Origin: Dichotomocladium elegans
Taxonomy: Eukaryota; Mucoromycota; Mucoromycetes; Mucorales; Lichtheimiaceae
Assembly (NCBI GenBank): GCA_025716815.1
Contig: JAIXMN010000093.1
Coordinates: 1 to 16,516 of the forward strand
Length of the DNA stretch: 16,516 bases
Direction of reading: 5' to 3'
Numbering within the stretch: the first letter of the stretch is position 1; each line of letters opens with the position of its first letter. Position numbers and translations under genes: made by a program. Of the stretch, positions 7,490 through 15,782 are shown piece after piece. The notes under the pieces were generated by a model that had not been told where the DNA came from, did not search any database, and worked only from the letters and a program-made list of their open reading frames with translations.

Positions 7490-7654
7490 TGGATTTTTCT
7501 TTTTTTTTTTAAATTTAATTGAAAATTTTAAGGTTTTTTATCGTTAACTCGGTTTTCCTTAAGATTGTCAAATTATGAAATATATGTTTTGATCTAGCTA
7601 TCTTTATAACGTGTCACACTAAGTGTGAAAGTAAAAAAAAAAAAAAAAAAAAAA
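7490..7654 (+). other. 3' untranslated region and 22-base poly(A) tract of the captured transcript
   Basis: After the TAA stop comes a T-rich, very AT-rich stretch of about 140 bases without coding potential. A short palindrome CACACTAAGTGTG lies at 7615-7627, and then an uninterrupted run of 22 A occupies 7633-7654. The next base starts sequence leading into integrase. No AATAAA is present upstream of the run. A homopolymer exactly at the downstream edge of a non-retrotransposon gene is the mark of a copied poly(A) tail. Confidence 0.75.
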
Positions 7655-9130
7655 GGAGGATCATCGACCGATATACGACAACAGTCAAATACATCTATCA
7701 GATTTACCACATCTTATATCAAGTACATCAGCAAGAGTCGTTCATATACTCTGCTTGCGAGAGTCGACTTGCGAGCCGTGACCATGGAGTACCCTAAGTA
7801 CCTGGCACTGTATTATTACTTGTCAGCCAAGACATACCCGCGAGATGCCACGGAAACTGACAAAAGACGAATACGTGACCAAGCACGTAGGTTCGTCGCC
7901 TTCCGAGGGAGTATCTATCAAAAGGGGAATATGCAGGGACAACTGGGACCAGAATTACTCCACGAGGGCATCGTTGACGAGGTGATCAGGAATGTACATA
8001 AAGAGGGCCACCTTGGCTACCGAAACACAGGGAGGAAGATCCGACTGCAATACACAGCCCCGGGCTTAGGGAAGCGAGTACAAGAGGTGGTCCAGACCTG
8101 TCGAACATGTCAGATACGCAGGAGACAGCCAAGAAAGCGTTATGCACCAGCCAGGCCAATTCCGGTTCCCAGCGAGCCATTTTTTATGGTGGGATGCGAT
8201 GCGGTAGGACCGACGCAGGAGCCCACACCAAGGGGAAACCGATACCTTCTGGTGGCAATTGATTATTTAACGCGGTGGCCTATTGCCATGGCGGTCCCAA
8301 ACATAAACGAGGAAACAACAGCCGACTTTCTGACAAAATGCTTGGTAAACAAGTATGGAGTACCGAATTATTTACTCACAGACCGAGGAAGCAATTTCAA
8401 GTCGAGGTTCGTTGAGGAATACCTGAAGAATCTGGGATGCCGACACCTGACAACGACGGCGTATCGACCACAAACCAATGGGCTTTGCGAAAGGATGAAT
8501 CAAACTATGGTGCAGACCATCGCCAAGTTAGCCTTAGACGAAGATAGGGTGCATGATTGGGACCTCTTTGTAGAAGCGGCACTTCTAGCGGTACGTACGA
8601 TGCCGAACGATGCCACCGGGCACACTCCGGCTTACCTGCTTTTTGGGCGTGAATTGCGCACGCCTACTACCTGGCCCCGACCCAGGCAAGATTACGTCGA
8701 GGGCGAGTTGGTCCAGGAGGTGACGGAGCGGGTAAAGAACATCAAGTTACTGAGTGAAGAGACCCGATCCAAGGCACGTGAGAATGCGAGGGCCCAACAG
8801 GCCAAGAACAAGCGTCGGTACGATCAGTGGGTGGCTCCACGGAAGCGATTCGCAGTCGGCGAACAAGTGTTATTAAAGGATCAGACACCAACATCCAAGT
8901 TTCAGGCTCGATGGTTAGGCCCGATGACAGTAACACGGGTAACTGATTACGGCGTATATTATCTTGCTGGACCAGATACCCGTAAAATCAAAGAGGCAGT
9001 ACATGGAGACGTACTGATACCCTTTCATCAACACAAGACAATGATACCTGATATACAAATTCAACAAGCGAATAAGCAGTTCCGAGCCTGGATCGAACGG
9101 AACTCAGGAACAGTCGGTGGAGCGGTTTAG
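7655..9130 (+). CDS. Integrase of element 1, 5'-truncated pol remnant
   Basis: Inserts retrotransposon cDNA into the genome. The frame is open from the A tract, but the first ATG is at 7784 (MEYPKYLALYY), and integrase-like sequence begins about there. Catalytic parts are complete. The zinc-binding H2C2 domain has His at 7997 and 8009 and Cys at 8099 and 8108. The DDE core has D at 8198 (MVGCDAVGP), D at 8381 (LLTDRGSNF) and E at 8489 (NGLCERMNQ), with D60D and D35E spacing. A C-terminal GPY/F-like module follows (FQARWLGPMTVTRV), and no chromodomain was seen. It normally matures from a Gag-Pol polyprotein; here protease, RT and RNase H are missing upstream. Residues coded by 7655-7783 match nothing I recognise. 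Whether this ORF is translated alone is unknown. Confidence 0.85.
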   Translation, partial: GGSSTDIRQQSNTSIRFTTSYIKYISKSRSYTLLARVDLRAVTMEYPKYLALYYYLSAKTYPRDATETDKRRIRDQARRFVAFRGSIYQKGNMQGQLGPELLHEGIVDEVIRNVHKEGHLGYRNTGRKIRLQYTAPGLGKRVQEVVQTCRTCQIRRRQPRKRYAPARPIPVPSEPFFMVGCDAVGPTQEPTPRGNRYLLVAIDYLTRWPIAMAVPNINEETTADFLTKCLVNKYGVPNYLLTDRGSNFKSRFVEEYLKNLGCRHLTTTAYRPQTNGLCERMNQTMVQTIAKLALDEDRVHDWDLFVEAALLAVRTMPNDATGHTPAYLLFGRELRTPTTWPRPRQDYVEGELVQEVTERVKNIKLLSEETRSKARENARAQQAKNKRRYDQWVAPRKRFAVGEQVLLKDQTPTSKFQARWLGPMTVTRVTDYGVYYLAGPDTRKIKEAVHGDVLIPFHQHKTMIPDIQIQQANKQFRAWIERNSGTVGGAV

Positions 9131-9138
9131 GGGGGGAT
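9130..9138 (+). promoter_or_regulatory. Polypurine tract of element 1
   Basis: Seven G residues plus AT lie directly before the 3' LTR start, overlapping the integrase stop codon TAG. It would prime plus-strand DNA synthesis. Element 2 has a very similar G-run in the same position. Confidence 0.75.
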
Positions 9139-9931
9139 TGACACGCTCAGGCGAGACTCTTCCGGCCGACCACCTTCCGAGTTCCAGAGTCCCATACATG
9201 ACCCCTTTTTCTTACGGCCCGGAGTACACCACGTGACCTTCCCATATTCTGTTTCTTTCTTTTTACATTCCTTTATCTTACTTCTTCCTCTTCCATTGAC
9301 GGCCGCTCTTTCAAGACGTGCTAAATCTTCTCAGCCCCTTTTTCACGCTAAATATTTAATCTTTGTTAGTACAGAGCTAACATAGATCCTTCCTTAGTTT
9401 ATTGCTTGCACTAATTTAGTGTCCCCTTATCAGTCCGTTTACATCTCTTCTTTTCGTTCGTATGTTCCTATGTCGTCATCCTATTTCTGATCTTCTCGAC
9501 ATCATTTATTTAGCGTTATTACCCTTTCCTTTAGTCCAGAAGGACATCCTTTTAAGCGCGTCCAATTGGACGAATAAACTAGATCGAAAAAGTATCTCTT
9601 TCACTTTTTGGTCACTTCTATCCATAAGGATTACTCCTACCCAACCTTCAGAACCCACTGTTTGGCTTATTGCTGTGGCGAACAGAGAAGTCATTCATTA
9701 CTATTGTTTTCATTTACACACCCCTTGAAATTTTCTTTCTTTGATCGTATCGATTTTTGGAGTCGGTCGACGCGATCAAGGAGCCCGATTTGGCAAGTAA
9801 ATAGTTCTGTTGTACTATCTTCTTGCCCATTGTAGTTCTTATTATTTTTCTCTCGGTCATTTTTGACATCCATCCCTTTCATTTTTCTTATTGTTGTACC
9901 CCCGGAGTATATTCACACAAACAGTTGTACC
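9139..9931 (+). repeat. 3' LTR of element 1, main part (interrupted)
   Basis: Collinear with 3945-4737; the only difference seen by eye is T at 9491 versus G at 4297. It is broken after GTACC by element 2, and the last 10 bp continue at 15767-15776. Confidence 0.93.
9927..9931 (+). repeat. Target-site duplication of element 2 (GTACC, left copy)
   Basis: GTACC precedes TGTCGCAT at the element 2 start and recurs at 15762-15766 right after its 3' LTR. Removing element 2 and one copy restores an LTR end identical to that of the 5' LTR, which proves the duplication. Confidence 0.93.
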
Positions 9932-10387
9932 TGTCGCATAGGTGATTGCAAGAGCACCAATGAAGTGAATATCCATGGCAATGATGTAAAGAACTGGAAC
10001 AACCGCAATACAGAAACACGACTCAGCCAAGGGAAACACGATCATACATAGCCACTAGATCCATATCCACAGTCTTTTCTCCTCTATTTTTTCCCACTGG
10101 GTTTTTTGAGGTTTTACCGACGTGAGGATGGTCTGGGATTCAGCTACAGGAACGAACGAAAAGTTTTTCTATGACTTGTCAAGTACCGCACCCCAACAAC
10201 TCCTCCTATGGAAATTTCCAGGACAATTGACCCATGTCAATCGGGCGGAATCTAATTTATCCATAACAATATATAAACAACTATGTAGTGTAGGAGTAAA
10301 CAGAGAGAAGAATTTTTCTTTCTATTAAAAACACCTCCAAGAGTCTCATTGTACTTTGACAGTCTCTACCAAACCTTATTTACCACA
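9932..10387 (+). repeat. 5' LTR of element 2 (456 bp)
   Basis: Starts TGTCGCATAGG and ends TTACCACA (TG...CA). It contains a TATA box at 10270-10277. An ATG at 10349 within its last 40 bases is in frame with gag, but the ATG at 10397 is the better start. Confidence 0.95.
10270..10277 (+). promoter_or_regulatory. TATA box of the element 2 LTR promoter
   Basis: TATATAAA in the last third of the LTR, repeated at 15644-15651 in the 3' LTR. Transcription would be expected to start roughly 30-80 bases downstream, leaving a short R/U5 before the LTR end. The start site is not determined. Confidence 0.6.
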
Positions 10388-10396
10388 TTTTTTACA

Positions 10397-13300
10397 ATGA
10401 ACACTCTCAACAACACTACCGAGTTGCCAACTGCCGCCACCACCGTCCAAGGTTCTCTGGTTCCCCCTGTCCGCGACCCCGAGGTCGATTCCTTTCCCGG
10501 TGTTGCCGACGACGATGTGAGCATGGGTGAGCGCACGCAAGTGCAACAAACTCCCCAACAACCCGCCGATGCTTTGGCTGCTGTCGCCGCGCTTCTGGCG
10601 CAGAAGCAGGCCGAGCTCCAGGAACTGTGTGTGGAGCAAAACAAGGCGTACCAGGCCCAGGACGCAGAGGCGATCGAGGCGATTTCCGGGCGTATTGCGT
10701 TGACGTGTCGCTTGGTCAATGACCAGAAGGCGATCATTGCCGCGTTGCAGCCTGTGCCCATTGCTGGTCTTCGACCTGACAAACCAGCTGTCCCTGCCAC
10801 GGATTCCGTTTGCACTTCTTTTGGTGTGTCGTCCGTCGATGAGTGTGTGAGGTCCATTCCTTCCAGGAGCGGCCGCGTCAGCATTCGCGACATCCCTCTG
10901 TTCCAGGTGCAGGGATTGACCCTGTCCGACCCCGGCCAAAAGGTGTTCAGCTCGGTGGAAGAGTTCCTCCGCCGCTTCCAGCTCGTTCTTGAGGCTGGTG
11001 AGGTGGATGTGGACCACGACTGGCAGCGCTGGCTCGCGCTTGCTATGCCCGCCAACCTGAGTAACTGGTTTGATTCTTACGTTGCTAACAAAGGATATGA
11101 CTGGTCACAGGTTTGCCGAGTGTTCGCCGAACGTTTCCATGGTACGAGTCGTTCGCTGTCTGCCGCCACCAAGGTGTTCACGATGGAGATGCCCCGTGGG
11201 GCAAATATCCTCGACTACGGTGACGAGTACCAAGACGCGATGAAGAAGGCTGGCATCAAGGACGACGAGAATATGGCGATGCGTTTCTTGTTTTCCCTGG
11301 AAGCCGACTTCCAGCAGGACGTTCGAGTTGCGTGGCATGGCCAGCATGGCTCCCGTCGACCCCAATGCGTTGAGGAGGTTGTCCGACTTGGCGTACTAAT
11401 CCAGGCGACGGAGATCCGCACTCGCAATCGTAGTTCGCGTGCCCAATGTGACGACCCTGCCGAGCACCACCACCACCGCTATTCCGATCGACGATCGAGA
11501 AACCGTTCCTTCCGCCGCGACGGACACGATTGGCGTCACGAACGTCGTGAACGTTCAGAGCGCCGTCGGCGCAGCAAGTCCCCCCAGCCCAAGCCAAAAC
11601 CTACCAAGGAACTCACCGAAGAGCAGCGTGCCATCAAGGAAAGCCGCTGCATCTATTGCAAGAAGGACTGGAGCAAGGGCCATCGCTGCGAGGAGTACAA
11701 GATCGCGATGAAGGAGAAGAGGGAGCGCAAGAGGCTTAACCGCTTAACCCTCAACAAGACCGCCACTGCCGATTCGTGCCCTGCTCGACAGGTTGCCGAA
11801 AAGAAGCACCCCGCCGACGAGGAGCTCGAGCTCATGGAGCTTGATGCCGATGCCTGTCTGGAACTGGCTAAACATTCGTCTGGTAAGCGATTGCGTTTGA
11901 ATGCGTTGAATACCCGAAGCGATTCTTTAAGGCTGACAACTCCTATCCTCATACAGAGTGAGCGTCTCTTGGGTCTCCTCGACACCGGAGCGGAAATGTC
12001 GGTTCTTAATAAAGATATTTGCTTAAAAAACAACTGGGTTATCAATGACGCTTCAGGACTCATCCTATACGCTGGAAAAAATGATCAATTACCCCGTTTG
12101 GGCACCACCGATCCGCTTCTTATACGCTACAACCATCGAACTATCAAGCATTTGTTTGAAGTTATGGATCTTAATGATGACACCGATGTCATAATAGGTC
12201 TAGACTTACTGCCAAGACTTGGTGTTGCTTTGACTGGCGTTGCGACAAGGTGGGATGATGACGACGAACTATTAAACAAGAAGGATGAACGTGTCGTGCC
12301 ATATGAAGATGAAGCCGAACCGAACAATTCACCTGCAGGTACACCGTCTGAACAAACTGCATTCCATAGGGCACTCGAACCATATATCAAGGCCAATGCA
12401 ACGATCCCGAAAGATGCTTTCTGTACAGTACCTGAGTCAGTCATCCATCTCGACACTCCCAAAGGTGTATCCGCATATCAACGACAATACCCTTTACCTT
12501 ATGCTGTACGTCCCATTGTTGATGATGCTGTCAAAAGTTGGCTCGAAGACGGTATTATTGTCAAGGCATCCGTCAATTCCAGCTGGAACAGTCCTCTCAC
12601 TTTGGCCGACAAGAAGGATGAATATGGCAACAAGACTGGCAAACGTCCATGTCTGGATCCTCGCCACATTAATAAGTATCTTCCTGATGACCGATATCCA
12701 TTACCTTTGATCAAGGAAATCTTTTCATCCTTAGGTGGTTCAGCTGTATTCACTACGCTAGATCTCAAGAGCGCGTTCCATCGATTCCAGATTAATGAAG
12801 CTGACCAGCACAAGACCACATTCACTCACGATGGAATCCAATATATGTTCCGCGGATGTCCTTTCGGTTTGAAACCCATATCGTCCAAGTTCCAAAGAGT
12901 GATGTCGTCGATTTACAAGGAGATGCCATTTGTCCAAACCTTCGTGGATGATATCGTAGTACACTCGCGTACAATGGCTGAACATACACGCCACGTCCAA
13001 TTGGCTATCCAAGCACTGACCAACGTCAATTTGCTCCTCAATCCCGCAAAGTGCCATTTTGCCCAACGATCGGTTTACCTACTTGGATTCTGTATCTCGC
13101 AGAGTGGTATCACCCCTGATGAACGAAAACTTACCAATGTCCTACAGTGGCCTATACCACGAACGGGCAAGGATGTAATGCGTTTCATGGGGATCATCAA
13201 TTATTTCCGCGACCATATTCCAAAGGTTTCTGAGATCAGTGCGCCACTCGATGCGTTACGTTCCGCTGGATCTTTGAATCAGCTCTGGACTGACGAGCAT

Positions 13301-15232
13301 ACTGCCTGCTTCAATAAGCTGAAAGCTCTGTTAGCTGAGCGTACCCTCTTGCGATACCCAGATCTCTCATTACCGTTTTACGTGGCTACTGATGCATCCA
13401 ACTACGGGATTGGCGCCGTCCTCTTTCAAATGAACGATGGTGTGAAGCAATATGTATCGTTTATGGCTCGCTCTCTCAGCAAATCCGAACGCAACTATTC
13501 AACAACCAAACGAGAGCTGCTAGCAGTTGTATATGCGCTACAGAAGTTTCATCAGTATCTATGGGGAAATCCATTCACCCTATACACCGATCATAAAGCG
13601 CTGACATACCTACATACCCAGAAGATTGCTAATCCTATGATGATTAACTGGTTAGATACTCTTCTCGATTATTCATTCCAAGTGATTCATCTACCAGGTA
13701 TTGAGAATGTGCTACCCGATAACCTTTCTCGCTTGTTCGCCCCTGCCGACCAGCTGGAGGGGGGTGATGTTCCTATTATACGGTCAGCAAAGAAAAATCC
13801 GTCCAACAAACGTGTATTCGTCATCAAGCCTTTCGAATTTCCACAAGATACGATGTGTCCACCTGAGGCCGAACGTCCAGCATTGTTGGAAAAGGCACAC
13901 TTAACGGGCGGTCATGAAGGAGCAGAGCATATTGTGCGATCGCTGCATGCCGATGGTGTCCACTGGGCAAACTTGTTCCAAGATGCGGTAGAGCACGTAC
14001 GATCATGCATTCAATGTCAACGTTACAACATTGGCAAACGAGGTTTCAATCCCTTGCGACCAATATACGCATACTTACCAGGTGATCACTGGGCAGTTGA
14101 CTTGATTAACTTTCATCGCACTTCATGCAAAGGAAACAATTACATTATCGTCTTTGTCGATGTGTGCACACGCTTTTGTATACTGCGCGCACTACCAGAC
14201 AAGGCGGCCGATACCATCATTGAAGTTTTCAAGTCTGTATTCTGCGATTTCGGACTACCCAAGATTATTCAGTCAGATAACGGAAGCGAATTCAAGAACT
14301 TCAAGATGAAGACCTTTGTTGAGAATCTGGGAATTGACCACCGACTTACTACGCCTTATCACCCACGCGCTAATGGTGTTGCCGAACGATGGGTGCAAAC
14401 CACGCTGAGTGTCATTCGCAAGAAACTACAAGGTGCCGGTAAAGACTGGGATTTCTACGTTCCCAGTACACAGCTGGAAATCAACAGCCGCATTTCTGAG
14501 AGGTTGGGTTCCTCCCCATTCTCCCTCATGTTCGCGCAACGAATTAACGAGCTGAAAGACTACCGCGACAAGAATGCTGTTGAAAAACGCGCGTCCACAC
14601 ACGAGGAATTAATGGAGCGTGCCGCGTATATGCACGATGTCGTCTTTCCTGCCTTGAAACGAAAAGTGGAAGAGCATGGAGATAAACAGAAGAAAAAATT
14701 TGACGAAAAACATCACTTGACAGACTTCCCAGAAAGGAGTCATGTGATGGTCCGTGTACAGAACCGGAAAAGCAAGCTAGCTCCGATCTTTGAAGGACCT
14801 TATACCGTGCTACGCAAAACACAAGGAGGATCATATGTGTTGCAAGACGAAACTGGAGCGTTAATGCCTCGCGACTATTCACCCTCTGAGATGAAACTGA
14901 TCAATCAAGACGAAGTTGTCCCTCAAGATGAATTATATGAAGTACAGGCCATCATTGCACACAAAGGAAAGCCAGGAAACCGTCAATATCGCGTACGATG
15001 GAAGGGTTATGGACCTGAAGATGATCAATGGTTGACACCCGACAAATTCACCGATCCTGGATTCATCATCGAATACTGGCATAGACTGGGACAAGATGAA
15101 AAGAATGCTGATGTACCACCCGAAATTGAGTCATCGCACAAAAAGGATAAAGTACCCAGCAAGAAACGATCACGATCTGACTATAACAAGACCGACAAGA
15201 ATTTGAGAAGAAGTCAGAGACGACGATCTTAA
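10397..15232 (+). CDS. Gag-Pol polyprotein of element 2 (1611 aa, chromovirus)
   Basis: Single-ORF Gag-Pol without a frameshift. The start chosen is ATG 10397 (MNTLNNTTEL), nine bases after the LTR; an in-frame upstream ATG lies inside the LTR. Residues from 1: Gag capsid about 155-340 (FSSVEEFLRRFQ, WSQVCRVFAERF); Arg/Ser-rich basic stretch about 360-395; zinc-knuckle-like CIYCKKDWSKGHRC at 418-431; aspartic protease LLDTGAEMS with D529; RT from about 700 with FVDDIVV, catalytic D851/D852; RNase H D999, E1040, D1065; integrase H2C2 (H1168, H1173, C1204, C1207) and DDE core D1235, D1294, E1330 with D35E spacing; GPY/F module about 1455-1485; chromodomain about 1512-1563 (YRVRWKGYGPEDDQW), which in chromoviruses directs integration to modified chromatin; basic C-terminal tail. 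No stop or frameshift was found and all catalytic residues are present, so it is probably functional. Confidence 0.95.
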   Translation: MNTLNNTTELPTAATTVQGSLVPPVRDPEVDSFPGVADDDVSMGERTQVQQTPQQPADALAAVAALLAQKQAELQELCVEQNKAYQAQDAEAIEAISGRIALTCRLVNDQKAIIAALQPVPIAGLRPDKPAVPATDSVCTSFGVSSVDECVRSIPSRSGRVSIRDIPLFQVQGLTLSDPGQKVFSSVEEFLRRFQLVLEAGEVDVDHDWQRWLALAMPANLSNWFDSYVANKGYDWSQVCRVFAERFHGTSRSLSAATKVFTMEMPRGANILDYGDEYQDAMKKAGIKDDENMAMRFLFSLEADFQQDVRVAWHGQHGSRRPQCVEEVVRLGVLIQATEIRTRNRSSRAQCDDPAEHHHHRYSDRRSRNRSFRRDGHDWRHERRERSERRRRSKSPQPKPKPTKELTEEQRAIKESRCIYCKKDWSKGHRCEEYKIAMKEKRERKRLNRLTLNKTATADSCPARQVAEKKHPADEELELMELDADACLELAKHSSGKRLRLNALNTRSDSLRLTTPILIQSERLLGLLDTGAEMSVLNKDICLKNNWVINDASGLILYAGKNDQLPRLGTTDPLLIRYNHRTIKHLFEVMDLNDDTDVIIGLDLLPRLGVALTGVATRWDDDDELLNKKDERVVPYEDEAEPNNSPAGTPSEQTAFHRALEPYIKANATIPKDAFCTVPESVIHLDTPKGVSAYQRQYPLPYAVRPIVDDAVKSWLEDGIIVKASVNSSWNSPLTLADKKDEYGNKTGKRPCLDPRHINKYLPDDRYPLPLIKEIFSSLGGSAVFTTLDLKSAFHRFQINEADQHKTTFTHDGIQYMFRGCPFGLKPISSKFQRVMSSIYKEMPFVQTFVDDIVVHSRTMAEHTRHVQLAIQALTNVNLLLNPAKCHFAQRSVYLLGFCISQSGITPDERKLTNVLQWPIPRTGKDVMRFMGIINYFRDHIPKVSEISAPLDALRSAGSLNQLWTDEHTACFNKLKALLAERTLLRYPDLSLPFYVATDASNYGIGAVLFQMNDGVKQYVSFMARSLSKSERNYSTTKRELLAVVYALQKFHQYLWGNPFTLYTDHKALTYLHTQKIANPMMINWLDTLLDYSFQVIHLPGIENVLPDNLSRLFAPADQLEGGDVPIIRSAKKNPSNKRVFVIKPFEFPQDTMCPPEAERPALLEKAHLTGGHEGAEHIVRSLHADGVHWANLFQDAVEHVRSCIQCQRYNIGKRGFNPLRPIYAYLPGDHWAVDLINFHRTSCKGNNYIIVFVDVCTRFCILRALPDKAADTIIEVFKSVFCDFGLPKIIQSDNGSEFKNFKMKTFVENLGIDHRLTTPYHPRANGVAERWVQTTLSVIRKKLQGAGKDWDFYVPSTQLEINSRISERLGSSPFSLMFAQRINELKDYRDKNAVEKRASTHEELMERAAYMHDVVFPALKRKVEEHGDKQKKKFDEKHHLTDFPERSHVMVRVQNRKSKLAPIFEGPYTVLRKTQGGSYVLQDETGALMPRDYSPSEMKLINQDEVVPQDELYEVQAIIAHKGKPGNRQYRVRWKGYGPEDDQWLTPDKFTDPGFIIEYWHRLGQDEKNADVPPEIESSHKKDKVPSKKRSRSDYNKTDKNLRRSQRRRS

Positions 15233-15293
15233 TTTACTCGATATCCCGCAATCGACCATACTCCCTACAATTCCTTCACGATTGTCCCAATCT

Positions 15294-15302
15294 GGAGGGG
15301 GG
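15294..15302 (+). promoter_or_regulatory. Polypurine tract of element 2
   Basis: GGAGGGGGG, then TAA, lies directly before the 3' LTR. This is the expected plus-strand primer site. The 60 bases between the Gag-Pol stop and this tract hold nothing else recognisable. Confidence 0.8.
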
Positions 15303-15305
15303 TAA

Positions 15306-15761
15306 TGTCGCATAGGTGATTGCAAGAGCACCAATGAAGTGAATATCCATGGCAATGATGTAAAGAACTGGAACAACCGCAATACAGAAACACGACTCAG
15401 CCAAGGGAAACACGATCATACATAGCCACTAGATCCATATCCACAGTCTTTTCTCCTCTATTTTTTCCCACTGGGTTTTTTGAGGTTTTACCGACGTGAG
15501 GATGGTCTGGGATTCAGCTACAGGAACGAACGAAAAGTTTTTCTATGACTTGTCAAGTACCGCACCCCAACAACTCCTCCTATGGAAATTTCCAGGACAA
15601 TTGACCCATGTCAATCGGGCGGAATCTAATTTATCCATAACAATATATAAACAACTATGTAGTGTAGGAGTAAACAGAGAGAAGAATTTTTCTTTCTATT
15701 AAAAACACCTCCAAGAGTCTCATTGTACTTTGACAGTCTCTACCAAACCTTATTTACCACA
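15306..15761 (+). repeat. 3' LTR of element 2
   Basis: Same length as 9932-10387 and apparently identical, including the TATA box and the embedded non-coding frames. Confidence 0.95.
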
Positions 15762-15766
15762 GTACC
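15762..15766 (+). repeat. Target-site duplication of element 2 (GTACC, right copy)
   Basis: Partner of 9927-9931. Confidence 0.93.
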
Positions 15767-15776
15767 GAACGTGTCA
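15767..15776 (+). repeat. Distal end of element 1 3' LTR
   Basis: GAACGTGTCA matches the end of the 5' LTR (4738-4747), completing the 803-bp repeat. Confidence 0.93.
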
Positions 15777-15780
15777 TTGT
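15777..15780 (+). repeat. Target-site duplication of element 1 (TTGT, right copy)
   Basis: Matches 3941-3944. Joining the two flanks restores a site 11-15 bp upstream of the tRNA-Asp gene. Confidence 0.65.
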
Positions 15781-15782
15781 CG

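Larger units (their letters stand above)
9932..15761 (+). mobile_element. Element 2: complete Ty3/Gypsy chromovirus nested in element 1
   Basis: 5830 bp with 456-bp LTRs (9932-10387 and 15306-15761) that look identical by eye, one uninterrupted Gag-Pol ORF, a PPT, and GTACC target duplications. The domain order PR-RT-RH-IN with a C-terminal chromodomain defines a chromovirus. Intact ORF and identical LTRs indicate a very recent, possibly active element. It inserted after element 1. Confidence 0.95.
3945..15776 (+). mobile_element. Element 1: non-autonomous Ty3/Gypsy-like LTR retrotransposon carrying a cap methyltransferase gene
   Basis: Order: 5' LTR, PBS, truncated gag, cap-methyltransferase ORF with 3' region and A22, integrase, PPT, 3' LTR. 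Subtracting the nested element 2 plus one target copy (9932-15766), the element is 5997 bp. The two 803-bp LTRs are collinear with one visible difference (G at 4297, T at 9491), so insertion is recent and the cargo was already present at the last round of reverse transcription. Protease, RT and RNase H are missing, so mobility needs them in trans. The site lies 11 bp upstream of a tRNA-Asp gene, flanked by TTGT. Confidence 0.85.

Noticed and set aside
5050..7660. LINE-mediated retroposition (processed retrogene) as the source of the methyltransferase cargo
   Set aside because: It would leave target duplications on both sides of the insert and keep the rest of pol. No copy of the GGAGGATCATC that follows the A tract is seen near the left junction, and PR-RT-RH is missing, so replacement by template switching fits better. 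It is not excluded.
10366..11055. Long minus-strand ORFs opposite the gag of element 2
   Set aside because: Antisense shadows in GC-rich coding DNA; the plus strand carries a confirmed Gag-Pol.
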